Shown: one piece after another, positions 54,009 to 61,587 of the stretch | Position numbering within the stretch: the first letter of the stretch is position 1 | Layout: every line of letters starts with the position of its first letter | From: Chengkuizengella sediminis | GTDB taxonomy: Bacteria > Bacillota > Bacilli > Paenibacillales > KCTC-33759 | Length of the DNA: 64,000 nt | Direction: 5' to 3' | Assembly: GCF_010078385.1 (NCBI RefSeq) | Contig: NZ_SIJC01000001.1 | Coordinates: forward strand, 434,001-498,000 | Made by a program: the position numbers and the translations under genes | Notes under the pieces: model-generated | What the model was told of the DNA's origin: nothing | Seen by the model: only the letters and a program-made list of their open reading frames with translations | Database searches by the model: none

Positions 54009-54292
54009 TCCACGTCACCTTTCTTCACATCAACTAATCCAGTATCTATAATTGCATCCCTATGCTTATCTAGAGCGTAGATATATAAATCTCCACATCG
54101 TTGAATTGCTTTGTACATTCCATGTTTTTTACTGACCTCGATTACATCCCCAATATTCAGCATTTGCCTGTAGTCTTTTGGATTTTCTGTGAGTAACCTT
54201 AGTTCTTCATTCGTTGTTTTAACAATCAGCTCTCTAAGACCTGATTTAGTAACTTTTCCTTGACCTATTATTTCCATTCCATTCCATTCCAT
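54005..54292 (-). CDS. small phage protein, 95 residues
   Basis: Predicted beta-rich (IGQGKVTKSGLRELIVKTTN, LNIGDVIEVSKKHGMYKAIQ). Its first codons lie in a five-base tandem repeat (ATTCC three times on the plus strand), giving ATG at both codon 1 and codon 6; AAAGGG is close to the first. It overlaps recU by four bases. Function unknown. Confidence 0.5.
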   Translation of the reverse strand: MEWNGMEIIGQGKVTKSGLRELIVKTTNEELRLLTENPKDYRQMLNIGDVIEVSKKHGMYKAIQRCGDLYIYALDKHRDAIIDTGLVDVKKGDVE

Positions 54293-54643
54293 TCACCCTT
54301 TCTTAATCATTCGATTTCCGTACATTCCTCCAAAACGTGGTTGAATCTTCTGTTTCTTACTGCGGTCAATGACTAATATTGCAACGTCATCTGGCTTTCT
54401 TTTAAACGCTCTAGCTATATCTGTAATGCAAAACCCTTGTTTCCACATGTTGTCAAATTCTACAGCGATATAAAGCTTCTTGAGTTGGTTTGCATGTGGT
54501 GTGTCTTTCAATATTTCCGAAGCACGTTCGTAGACTTCTGCTTGTTTTCCGTCAAATATCTTGCGACCACGTTTATATTTGGCTAGACGTTCAATAGAGT
54601 CCGTTGTAGGGTATTGTCCGCCAGAATCAAATAGTTTTGACAT
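54293..54643 (-). CDS. phage helix-turn-helix protein
   Basis: 116 residues. ATG 54643 follows AAAGGAG. SKLFDSGGQYPTTDSIERLA, RGRKIFDGKQAEVYERASEI and an HTH-like MWKQGFCITDIARAFKRKPD, then a basic tail. It may be a phage DNA-binding replication or regulation protein. A truncated copy is at 25706-25891. Confidence 0.6.
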   Translation of the reverse strand: MSKLFDSGGQYPTTDSIERLAKYKRGRKIFDGKQAEVYERASEILKDTPHANQLKKLYIAVEFDNMWKQGFCITDIARAFKRKPDDVAILVIDRSKKQKIQPRFGGMYGNRMIKKG

Positions 54644-54823
54644 TCGTTTTCTCCTTTCGTAAGTGTTTTCGGGCAAAAGAAAAAGACGCTGTTTAGCGCC
54701 CACCGCCCATAATATAATGTGTTCAAATATATCACTTTGATTCATACTTTTTAGAGACTCATTTGCATCAAATAAATAGGCAGAACAATGTGAATCATCT
54801 ATTTCTCTTCATTTAGATGTGGT

Positions 54824-55351
54824 TTAAGATTGTTTAAATCGAGGAAATTTTCCTTTTTGTTTGAAATTTTGCTCCTCAAGCAAAGGGGTAATTGCCCCTA
54901 TTTTACAACTAGAAAAGGCAGCTGTATTAGCGCTTCCCATACCTTCGATAGACATAATAACAATTCCTTCTCCAACATCAATAATTACCCCAGTTGTTAA
55001 TATATTACAAACTGCAATACCTTTCGATTCTCCGATCATAGATTTAGCTACGTTAGTTATTGGATCTTCAGTACACGAACATTCCCCAACGCTTTTTCTA
55101 ATGGGTTTTAATTTAAAATCAAATATACCTTCAACTCCAACAGCACAAATATCATTAACTGCAATTTGAATATTATTGCCTTCCAAATCAAGAGTAGCGA
55201 TAAAGTTATTGACAGCAATTAAAGTTCCATCAAGATCAGCTTCTGGAAGAGAAGAAATTAATATTGCAACTTCTTCCCCCACCAACTGCTCCAAAACACA
55301 TTGCATCGGGCAAACGCAGCAATCACATATGGATTCATCGAAATGTCCCAT
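54824..55351 (-). CDS. Cys-rich two-module protein
   Basis: Family member J, 175 residues: MGHFDESICDCCVCPMQCVL, AVNNFIATLDLEGNNIQIAV, KPIRKSVGECSCTEDPITNV, DVGEGIVIMSIEGMGSANTA, SSCKIGAITPLLEE, plus a basic tail. It lies in the block duplicated at 25.7-26.8 kb, whose member A is broken. Confidence 0.72.
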   Translation of the reverse strand: MGHFDESICDCCVCPMQCVLEQLVGEEVAILISSLPEADLDGTLIAVNNFIATLDLEGNNIQIAVNDICAVGVEGIFDFKLKPIRKSVGECSCTEDPITNVAKSMIGESKGIAVCNILTTGVIIDVGEGIVIMSIEGMGSANTAAFSSCKIGAITPLLEEQNFKQKGKFPRFKQS

Positions 55352-55385
55352 AATATTCACCTCTCATTCATAATTTTAGTTAGTG

Positions 55386-55419
55386 TATTGTATGAATTCT
55401 ATTGTCATTATGAATGGAC
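55386..55419 (-). promoter_or_regulatory. family promoter of member J
   Basis: Minus strand: GTCCA, 20 bases, CATACAATA, a perfect match; the spacer is nearly identical to that of member A. Confidence 0.7.
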
Positions 55420-55464
55420 GCTTGTGCTCTATTACAAAATTTCCGCTAATTAACTATCATTTCT

Positions 55465-55590
55465 CTACAACCAACCCGGTTTATCCCTAACTACCTTCTT
55501 CGCTTTCGCCACGTTCTCAACCGCTCCAGACAACGCATCTAATAAATCTACATAATCACCGTGCGGATACTGCGTTATTTGTGAAACAAA
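55465..55590 (-). pseudogene. C-terminal end of a phage terminase large subunit
   Basis: Frame FVSQITQYPHGDYVDLLDAL followed by SGAVENVAKAKKVVRDKPGW L-stop, the typical terminase end (P-G-x-x-D-x-x-D-A-L). Nothing precedes it. It may be the missing end of the broken gene at 44273-45279, separated by a rearrangement. Confidence 0.6.
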
Positions 55591-55599
55591 TCAAACATA

Positions 55600-55761
55600 A
55601 AACCTAATGAAGAAATCATTTTAAGTCTTTTCACCCCGTTTGAAGGAATGAGTGATCCAGATTTAATGATCGATGAACCTTATATTGAAATTAATGGATA
55701 TTTTGAAGAAGTTGATGATAAAAATCTTTTTACTTCTATCTTCCCTTTAAAAGAGGAATAA
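55600..55761 (+). pseudogene. 3' part of an unknown gene
   Basis: Open frame NEEIILSLFTPFEGMSDPDL, then MIDEPYIEINGYFEEVDDKN and FTSIFPLKEE-stop, without a ribosome binding site or plausible start. Probably truncated at the terminase junction. Confidence 0.35.
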
Positions 55762-55862
55762 TTTAGATATATTTACTTCGTTAAAATCCTGATTTTATCA
55801 TAGTTCTATTTAATCTAAATATGTTATTATATCCCTAGCCAAAATGAAAAGGAGATTTGATT

Positions 55863-56075
55863 ATGATGTTAACTGCTTCAGCATCAGTAAATGTAGGTTT
55901 TTTAACATTTTTACCTTTACTATTTTATTTACTAATCATCCTATTTGTAGTTTCTTTTGTTCTTTTTATTCGAAGACTGCTTATTAACTCATCAACCAAA
56001 GTCACACATAATGCTGAAATTAGCAAGAAACTTGATAGAGTAATTGAATTACTTGAAAAACAGGAGAAAAACTGA
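55863..56075 (+). CDS. small membrane protein, 70 residues (DUF4083-like)
   Basis: One long hydrophobic stretch (FLTFLPLLFYLLIILFVVSF) followed by a helical charged tail (HNAEISKKLDRVIELLEKQE). AAAAGGAG lies eight bases before ATG 55863. The layout fits DUF4083-type small Bacillus membrane proteins. First gene of the palindrome-flanked group. Confidence 0.6.
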   Translation: MMLTASASVNVGFLTFLPLLFYLLIILFVVSFVLFIRRLLINSSTKVTHNAEISKKLDRVIELLEKQEKN

Positions 56076-56159
56076 CTGGCTTATAAAGATATTTTATAAG
56101 CTTGTATCCCCCTTTCATTTTCAATAGAATCTCTGTTTTATTCGGTTAATATTTTTCAT

Positions 56160-56258
56160 TCAATCTTTTATAACGCTCTTCAAAGCCATTGCGATTACTC
56201 GTTTACTATCATCTATGCTTTTTAAAGCTTCATAAAGCCAATCTGAATTACTCTTCAT
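56160..56258 (-). CDS. possible 32-residue peptide
   Basis: ATG 56258 to TGA: MKSNSDWLYEALKSIDDSKR, then VIAMALKSVIKD. GGAGAAG precedes the start by nine bases. It is exactly framed by two of the palindromes (56123 and 56278), which is the main support. Confidence 0.4.
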   Translation of the reverse strand: MKSNSDWLYEALKSIDDSKRVIAMALKSVIKD

Positions 56259-56409
56259 AAAGTCTCTTCTCCATTCTATAAAACCTCTGTTTTATGATTA
56301 AACTTGATATGAAACAATTATTTGATAAAATTTTAATGATATGTAACCTTAAGATGATTTATTACGTCTAAGTTGAAAAATAAAACAATACCTTAGGAGG
56401 TTGTAATAA

Positions 56410-56826
56410 ATGAAAAAAATTATCTTGCTTGCTTTATCAATGGCTCTTATTTCTGCAATTCTTTTGGGGTGTCAATCAAATGGGAATAACGGATTAGCAG
56501 ATGCCGAAGTATCAAAAGTAAGTATCTCTAAATCAAGTGGTTTCGGTAAAGTGAACCCTGATTTTTTTACAGTATATGAAGATGAAGAAACTCTTAAGAT
56601 ATTCAAAAATATCATCTTAAAAGCAGTTAAAGAAGCATTTAAAGTGTATATGGTCGATCCTCAGTTTGATTTAGAATTCATTTTTACAGACGGGACTAAG
56701 CAAGGTTATCATTTATGGGTAGGAGAAAAGGGACAAAAAAGCACCTTAATGAATATTGATGATACATCCACTATCTATTCCATTTCAGAAGAAATGACTA
56801 ACCAGCTAATTGACTTGATTCAATAA
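56410..56826 (+). CDS. small lipoprotein, 138 residues
   Basis: Signal MKKIILLALSMALISAILLG then the lipobox cysteine. The mature part has VSISKSSGFGKVNPDFFTVY and LEFIFTDGTKQGYHLWVGEK, resembling YhfM-like Bacillus lipoproteins. AGGAGG precedes the start; AAGACCTC/GGGGTCTT with T run follows the stop (56833-56865). Anchored outside the membrane; function unknown. Confidence 0.65.
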   Translation: MKKIILLALSMALISAILLGCQSNGNNGLADAEVSKVSISKSSGFGKVNPDFFTVYEDEETLKIFKNIILKAVKEAFKVYMVDPQFDLEFIFTDGTKQGYHLWVGEKGQKSTLMNIDDTSTIYSISEEMTNQLIDLIQ

Positions 56827-56899
56827 TATTTTAATCGAAGACCTCTTATATGGGGTCTTTTCTTACTGTTTTTAATTTACTTTCAATAAAACTCTGATT

Positions 56900-57049
56900 T
56901 TATTTACATTTTTCACAATAAATTTCACTAAGAATTATCCATTCTTCACATTTTTTGCATTGATGCTTAAAATTCTTGTCTTGCCATTCTACTCTGTCAG
57001 AGTGAGCCTGAAGATCTGTTAGTGGCACATATTCCCCACATAAATTCAT
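56900..57049 (-). CDS. small zinc-ribbon-like protein, 49 residues
   Basis: ATG 57049: MNLCGEYVPLTDLQAHSDRV, then HQCKKCEEWIILSEIYCEKC K-stop. Two CxxC pairs 14 residues apart should bind one zinc. AAAGGAG lies very close to the start. It too is framed by palindromes (56885 and 57062). Confidence 0.55.
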   Translation of the reverse strand: MNLCGEYVPLTDLQAHSDRVEWQDKNFKHQCKKCEEWIILSEIYCEKCK

Positions 57050-57148
57050 CTCCTTTCTTTGGATAAAATCCTAGTTTTATCTTATAAACTATAAAAACAA
57101 TGGTATAATATACTTTGTTTCAAAACTCACATGAAGGACTGATCATTC

Positions 57149-57769
57149 TTGGACATCGAACAAAAAAATGAAGTAATTGAATCTAAAACCGTTGTAAAAT
57201 TAAATCCTTGGACAACAATTATGTTTAAACCCCGTGCTACAATGAGATACATATTAGACACTGATCCAGGTAAAGTGTTTTTGTTGATCTGTTTAGTAAT
57301 GTTTATAGACACATTAATTTATTCAATTCAAGGCTTTATACTAAATTCATTTGTAATAGGAATATTTTGGCGTTCTGTTGTTGTTTCAGTTATTGCTATA
57401 CCGGCTGCTTACTATCTACTTCCACTCCTTTATAAATGGATAGGAGATATCTTAGGTGGGAAAGGTACTACAAAAGAGATGCGTTATGTTGTTGGCTATA
57501 CTTATATCCCATCTATCTACTCATCTTTAATATTTATGTTCTTTCAGATAATTGCATCTTTCTCTCCTGAATTATCAGTTCTACCTTTTGTGATTTTATC
57601 TATATCTATTTCAATATGGATATTCATAGTAAGTTTAAAGTGTTTATCTGAAGCTCATCAATTTTCAGTATGGAGAGCGTTAAGTACAATGATAATAATC
57701 TGGATAATTATAATAGTATCTGTTGTGTTGATTGGTTTTGCATTATTTACATTGATCGCTTTAACTTAA
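57149..57769 (+). CDS. Yip1-family membrane protein
   Basis: 206 residues, TTG start at 57149 after GAAGGA. Residues 17-40 (KLNPWTTIMFKPRATMRYIL) are the usual start of bacterial Yip1-domain proteins, followed by five hydrophobic segments and YVVGYTYIPSIYSSLIF. Function in bacteria unknown. A hairpin AATAATCTCCT/AGGAGATTATT (57787-57817) terminates it. Confidence 0.75.
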   Translation: MDIEQKNEVIESKTVVKLNPWTTIMFKPRATMRYILDTDPGKVFLLICLVMFIDTLIYSIQGFILNSFVIGIFWRSVVVSVIAIPAAYYLLPLLYKWIGDILGGKGTTKEMRYVVGYTYIPSIYSSLIFMFFQIIASFSPELSVLPFVILSISISIWIFIVSLKCLSEAHQFSVWRALSTMIIIWIIIIVSVVLIGFALFTLIALT

Positions 57770-57845
57770 ACAATTAGACTTTGTTTATAATCTCCTTATT
57801 TTATAGGAGATTATTTTATATGATAAAATTCTAATTTTATTACAT

Positions 57846-58376
57846 CTAACATTTCATAATCCTATCAATTTGTTTGTGTAAGCTATCAATCGAACCCGTG
57901 TTATATACGTCATAATCAACAGCAAACGTATCGACGTACTTCTCGGTATCGTGATTGAGAATATCTTTAAGTTTGCTATCGTCAACTTCCATATCACCAG
58001 CCTCTTTCATCCGTTTGATACGAAGATCTTCCGAAGCATTGACTCGTAAAATCATATAGCCGTGATCCTTCAACGCCTTGAATTCGTTAGGCATTCGTAG
58101 ATCCGTGATAATAATATGATCAAATTGTACATGAGGTCTTAATCGGTCGATTCTATCGAAACACATTCGAATCCATATGTTAGGATCACGCTCTCTCATC
58201 GCTTGTCCGAACCACTGGTATAAATCGTGGTCCTTTTCTGTAGGTTCACCGAATAACTCGTGGGCATAACGTTTCATTAACTCAGCGAAAGCAAATCGTG
58301 CTTCTCCGTATCTGTGAGAAATGTAATGAGAATGTTTTTTTAGTATGGGACCTTTAAAAGAAAAGTAAGAGGACAA
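57846..58376 (-). pseudogene. phage deoxynucleoside monophosphate kinase without its P-loop
   Basis: From about residue 22 the protein is a phage dNMP kinase (YGEARFAFAELMKRYAHELF, WFGQAMRERDPNIWIRMCFD, IITDLRMPNEFKALKDHGYM). Normal members begin with a G-x-x-x-x-GK-D ATP-binding loop. Here the first 20 residues are unrelated, and the frame abuts the integrase start on the other strand. It lost its 5' end by recombination, so activity is unlikely. Confidence 0.65.
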
Positions 58377-58380
58377 TTAA

Positions 58381-59233
58381 ATGGCATCAATTCAAAAAAG
58401 GGGAAAGGAAACTTACCTATTAGTAGCAGAAGCTGGAAATGAATCTAACGGAAAAAGGAATAGACGAACTAAAACAGTAAAAGCAAAAAATAAAACAGAA
58501 GTCAAAAAATTACTTGCGGAATTTCAAATCGAAGTTGAATCTGGTGAGTATATAGCACCAGAGAAAATGAAAATCATTGACTTTATAGAAGAGTGGAAAG
58601 AAAAGTACGCTATCAAACAACTTGCCTCAAGAACATTTGATAACTACATGAGTCAAATAAATACAAGAATCATTCCGACTTTTGGTCAAAAAAGAATTGA
58701 TCAAATAAAAACAATGCACCTAGTTAATTTTTTTAATGACTTAAAAAAAGAAGGGAAATTAGCGAGTGGAACAATACACTATATCCATCGGGTTTTAATG
58801 AGGGAAAACCAGTTATTAAAGAGCCTAAAACTAAAAAATCAGTCCGATCAATTTCCATGCCTGAATCGGTATCTACCGAATTAAAGCAATATCAAATATT
58901 ACAACAAGACAATAAATCACATGTGGATTCGGATTGGATTGAAAGTGAATATGACTTTGTTTTTTGTGGTCTATACGGACAAGCTCTATATTATACTTCA
59001 CCCACAATGTGGTGGAATAGATTTATTAAAAGAAACAACCTTCGTAAAATAAGGCTTCATGATATTCGTCATACACACGTTACAATGGCTATAAGTGCAA
59101 AACATCACGACGCTACAATCACTAAAAGAATGGGATGGTCAACATCAAGAATGATCGATATGGACATTTAATCAAATTAGCGGATGAAGCTGTTGCCGAT
59201 ACATTCGAACAACTTAGAAAGAAGTCGAAATAG
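58381..59233 (+). pseudogene. int: phage tyrosine integrase, internally deleted and frameshifted
   Basis: ATG 58381 encodes the arm-binding domain (MASIQKRGKETYLLVAEAGN) and SAM-like core-binding domain (WKEKYAIKQLASRTFDNYMS). Near 58790 the middle, including the first catalytic arginine region, is deleted and the frame changes. NEGKPVIKEPKTKKSVRSIS and then RLHDIRHTHVTMAI (H-x-x-R) are readable. The tyrosine region is damaged and the true end (ADEAVADTFEQLRKKSK) stops at 59233. It lies beside tRNA-Val, its likely integration site. Confidence 0.78.
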
Positions 59234-59356
59234 TACTGAAAAAATTCGTCAACAATTCGTCAACAAATGTGTTTTTTACAAACTTTTATCAAATTAATGA
59301 AACTTGATAAAAAAGAAAAACCCCTTGATACACAAAGGATTTGGACGTTTTTATTA

Positions 59357-59432
59357 TGGTGACCTGAACAGGGTTCGAACCTGTGACCTCCACCCTGTCA
59401 AGATGGCGCTCTCCCTGCTGAGCTATCAGGTC
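59357..59432 (-). tRNA. tRNA-Val(GAC)
   Basis: Complete cloverleaf: acceptor GACCTGA/TCAGGTC, anticodon stem CCATC/GGTGG with loop TTGACAG (anticodon GAC), T loop TTCGAAC and encoded CCA. Its 3' end faces the integrase remnant 124 bases away, so it is the probable attachment site of the dead prophage. Confidence 0.93.
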
Positions 59433-59518
59433 ATTTATAATACAAAGCTTTTTGCGAGTGTTTAGTATATTCATACTACCAAGGATGAATTAAAAGGTCA
59501 ATCATTATATTATAAAAC

Positions 59519-60349
59519 CTACTTTATGATGTGATTAATAAATTTTTTCGTTTCTACTATAGCTTGCTCCAATGGTTTAGTTGTTCCTTGAAATGGATGC
59601 ACAGAGTTAAACGTATGATTGCCTTCTGAAATTTGAATCAAATCAATAGTATCATTTTTTTCAACTAGCTGTTTAGACCCTCTAATTAATCGATCATGAT
59701 CCTTTGTTCCTTGAATAAGAACGATAGGAGTTTGAGTAGATTCTACTCTTTTAAGAATATTATACTTTTCTTTATTCTTTTCCATATCCTCCAATATCTC
59801 CACATTTAAAGGCATTTGCTGTTTTGTACGCGCATTATATACAGAAGACCTTCCCTTTTGTTTCATTTCCTCTTTCTGCTCTCTGGTGAATAAATCTACG
59901 TTTGTAATTCCATTCCAGCTGACTACTCCTTGAACTACTTCAGGATGATCAAAGCTATATATCAAACATACTCCTGCCCCTCTACTGTGGCCTAGTAAGT
60001 AAAGCTGAGATGTATTTATCTCTACATCAATCGGGAGATTTTGATTTTGAACAACATCCACTAAAATATCTAAATCCTCTAACTCTCTTGCATATGTATT
60101 TTGTGCAAATTTATCCAACTCCGTAAAATCAAGTAGATTCTCACCAACGCCATTGTGCGAGAAATTGAATGTGACTACATCCAAATCATCTGATAATGCC
60201 CCTCCAATATATGAAAACATGCCCCAATCTTTAAAACCTTTAAAACCATGGCAAATAATGAGAGTACCTTTAGAAAGGTTTTTAGAGAGATAAACATTCC
60301 CTCTTAACACCCTATTTTCTTCGATTTTAATTTGAAATGGGATGGACAT
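59519..60349 (-). CDS. alpha/beta hydrolase
   Basis: 276 residues, cytosolic. Oxyanion loop IICHGFKGFKDWGMF, nucleophile elbow LLGHSRGAGVCLIY, acid in VLIQGTKDHDRLI and histidine in SEGNHTFNSVHPF give a complete triad. It resembles dienelactone-hydrolase/acylaminoacyl-peptidase-like enzymes. Substrate unknown. Intact host gene; 23 bases after the oxidoreductase, likely one transcript. Confidence 0.83.
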   Translation of the reverse strand: MSIPFQIKIEENRVLRGNVYLSKNLSKGTLIICHGFKGFKDWGMFSYIGGALSDDLDVVTFNFSHNGVGENLLDFTELDKFAQNTYARELEDLDILVDVVQNQNLPIDVEINTSQLYLLGHSRGAGVCLIYSFDHPEVVQGVVSWNGITNVDLFTREQKEEMKQKGRSSVYNARTKQQMPLNVEILEDMEKNKEKYNILKRVESTQTPIVLIQGTKDHDRLIRGSKQLVEKNDTIDLIQISEGNHTFNSVHPFQGTTKPLEQAIVETKKFINHIIK

Positions 60350-60372
60350 ATGAACTCCTCCTTTTATTGATA

Positions 60373-61395
60373 TTAGACTAATTCAATCCTTTTTCTTGCT
60401 TTGGCAGATTCAATGCAAGCTGAAACCACCTTCATATTATAATACGCATCCTTAGATGGAAATGGTAAAGGTTGATTTTGAAATACACTTTGTGCAAAAT
60501 GATCTACTTGCAACGTATATTGATTTACATCAGGTACCTCAATTACTTTCGAATCACCTTGTTTTGTAACCGTAAGATAATTCTTTCCATCCATTGTAAT
60601 AAATGCACTTGGCACTTCAATTTTCCCATCAGAACCTACAATCTCTATACTGTTTCTAAATTCTGCCCACATCCCGCAGTCAAAAGTTAATGAGATTTGA
60701 TTCGGGAATTCAATCAATCCAGATGCCATCATATCTACTTGATCATGTTGTGAGGAGAAAAAGGCATGGGTTGTTACCGCTTCAGGTTCATTTTCTACAA
60801 TAAATCTTGCAGCACTAATTGGATAACATCCTACATCGTATAATGAACCTCCGCCCATATGTTGTTTGTATCTAACGTTTTCCATATCCTCTGCATTATT
60901 AAACGTAAATACACTATGTATTCCACGTATTTCACCTATCTCACCTGATTTAATAATCTCTTTTAACTGTTTATAACGTGGATGATATCGATACATAAAA
61001 GCTTCAGCAAGACTAACCTTAGCTTTCTCACAAGCTTCAATCATTTCACTAGCTTCATTTTCATTTAGTGCCAATGGTTTTTCACATAACACATGTTTAC
61101 CTACTTGTGCTGCTTTGATCGTCCACTCTTTATGTAAATGGTTTGGAAGTGGGATGTATACTGCTTCTATGTCTGGATCAGCTAACAATTCCTCATAACT
61201 TCCATATGCTCTTGGTATGTTCAATTCTGATGCTACTTTTAAAGCCTTTTCTTTCCCTCGACTAGCAATAGCCGTCACTTCATTATTTATTGATTTTTTT
61301 ATACCAGGGATGACTGAATTTATAGCTATATTTGCACAGCCCAAAACTCCCCATTTCATTTTTCTAGTTTCAATTATGATCACTCCTAAATGCAT
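60373..61395 (-). CDS. Gfo/Idh/MocA-family oxidoreductase
   Basis: Up to 340 residues, NAD(P)-dependent. Rossmann motif WGVLGCANIAINSVIPGI, cofactor-binding ALCEKPLAL equivalent (VLCEKPLALNENEA), EAFMYRYHPRYKQLKEI and YDVGCYPISAARFI with catalytic-site residues. Family members oxidise or epimerise sugars and inositols. The start is uncertain: ATG 61395 has no ribosome binding site, and AGGAG lies inside codons 4-5, pointing to ATG 61359 or a rare start between. Confidence 0.85.
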   Translation of the reverse strand: MHLGVIIIETRKMKWGVLGCANIAINSVIPGIKKSINNEVTAIASRGKEKALKVASELNIPRAYGSYEELLADPDIEAVYIPLPNHLHKEWTIKAAQVGKHVLCEKPLALNENEASEMIEACEKAKVSLAEAFMYRYHPRYKQLKEIIKSGEIGEIRGIHSVFTFNNAEDMENVRYKQHMGGGSLYDVGCYPISAARFIVENEPEAVTTHAFFSSQHDQVDMMASGLIEFPNQISLTFDCGMWAEFRNSIEIVGSDGKIEVPSAFITMDGKNYLTVTKQGDSKVIEVPDVNQYTLQVDHFAQSVFQNQPLPFPSKDAYYNMKVVSACIESAKARKRIELV

Positions 61396-61587
61396 TTTTC
61401 TTGTAAAAGAAACTTATTTTCTGTATATTAAAAAAAACTTCATTCATAAATATGCTTTACTTTCTATATTATGAAGTAGGAAGTTCTGTTAAACAAGTAA
61501 TTAAGAAAAAACAAAAAATATTTCTGCAACATTTCTGCCACATAGTCCGTCTAATATTTAAATCAATTAACGAAAGAAGGGTTTAAA

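Larger units (their letters stand above)
55781..57841. repeat. six copies of an 18-20 bp palindrome between small genes
   Basis: Copies near 55781-55798, 56123-56142, 56278-56296, 56885-56904, 57062-57081 and 57822-57841 follow RATAAAAYY-CTRR-TTTTATY. They lie on both sides of each of five small genes and are distinct from the GC-containing terminators there (56833-56865 and 57787-57817). Confidence 0.65.

Noticed and set aside
55781-57841. Integron attC sites
   Set aside because: No integrase of the integron type in the window, no 7-bp core sites; left as an unexplained palindrome set.
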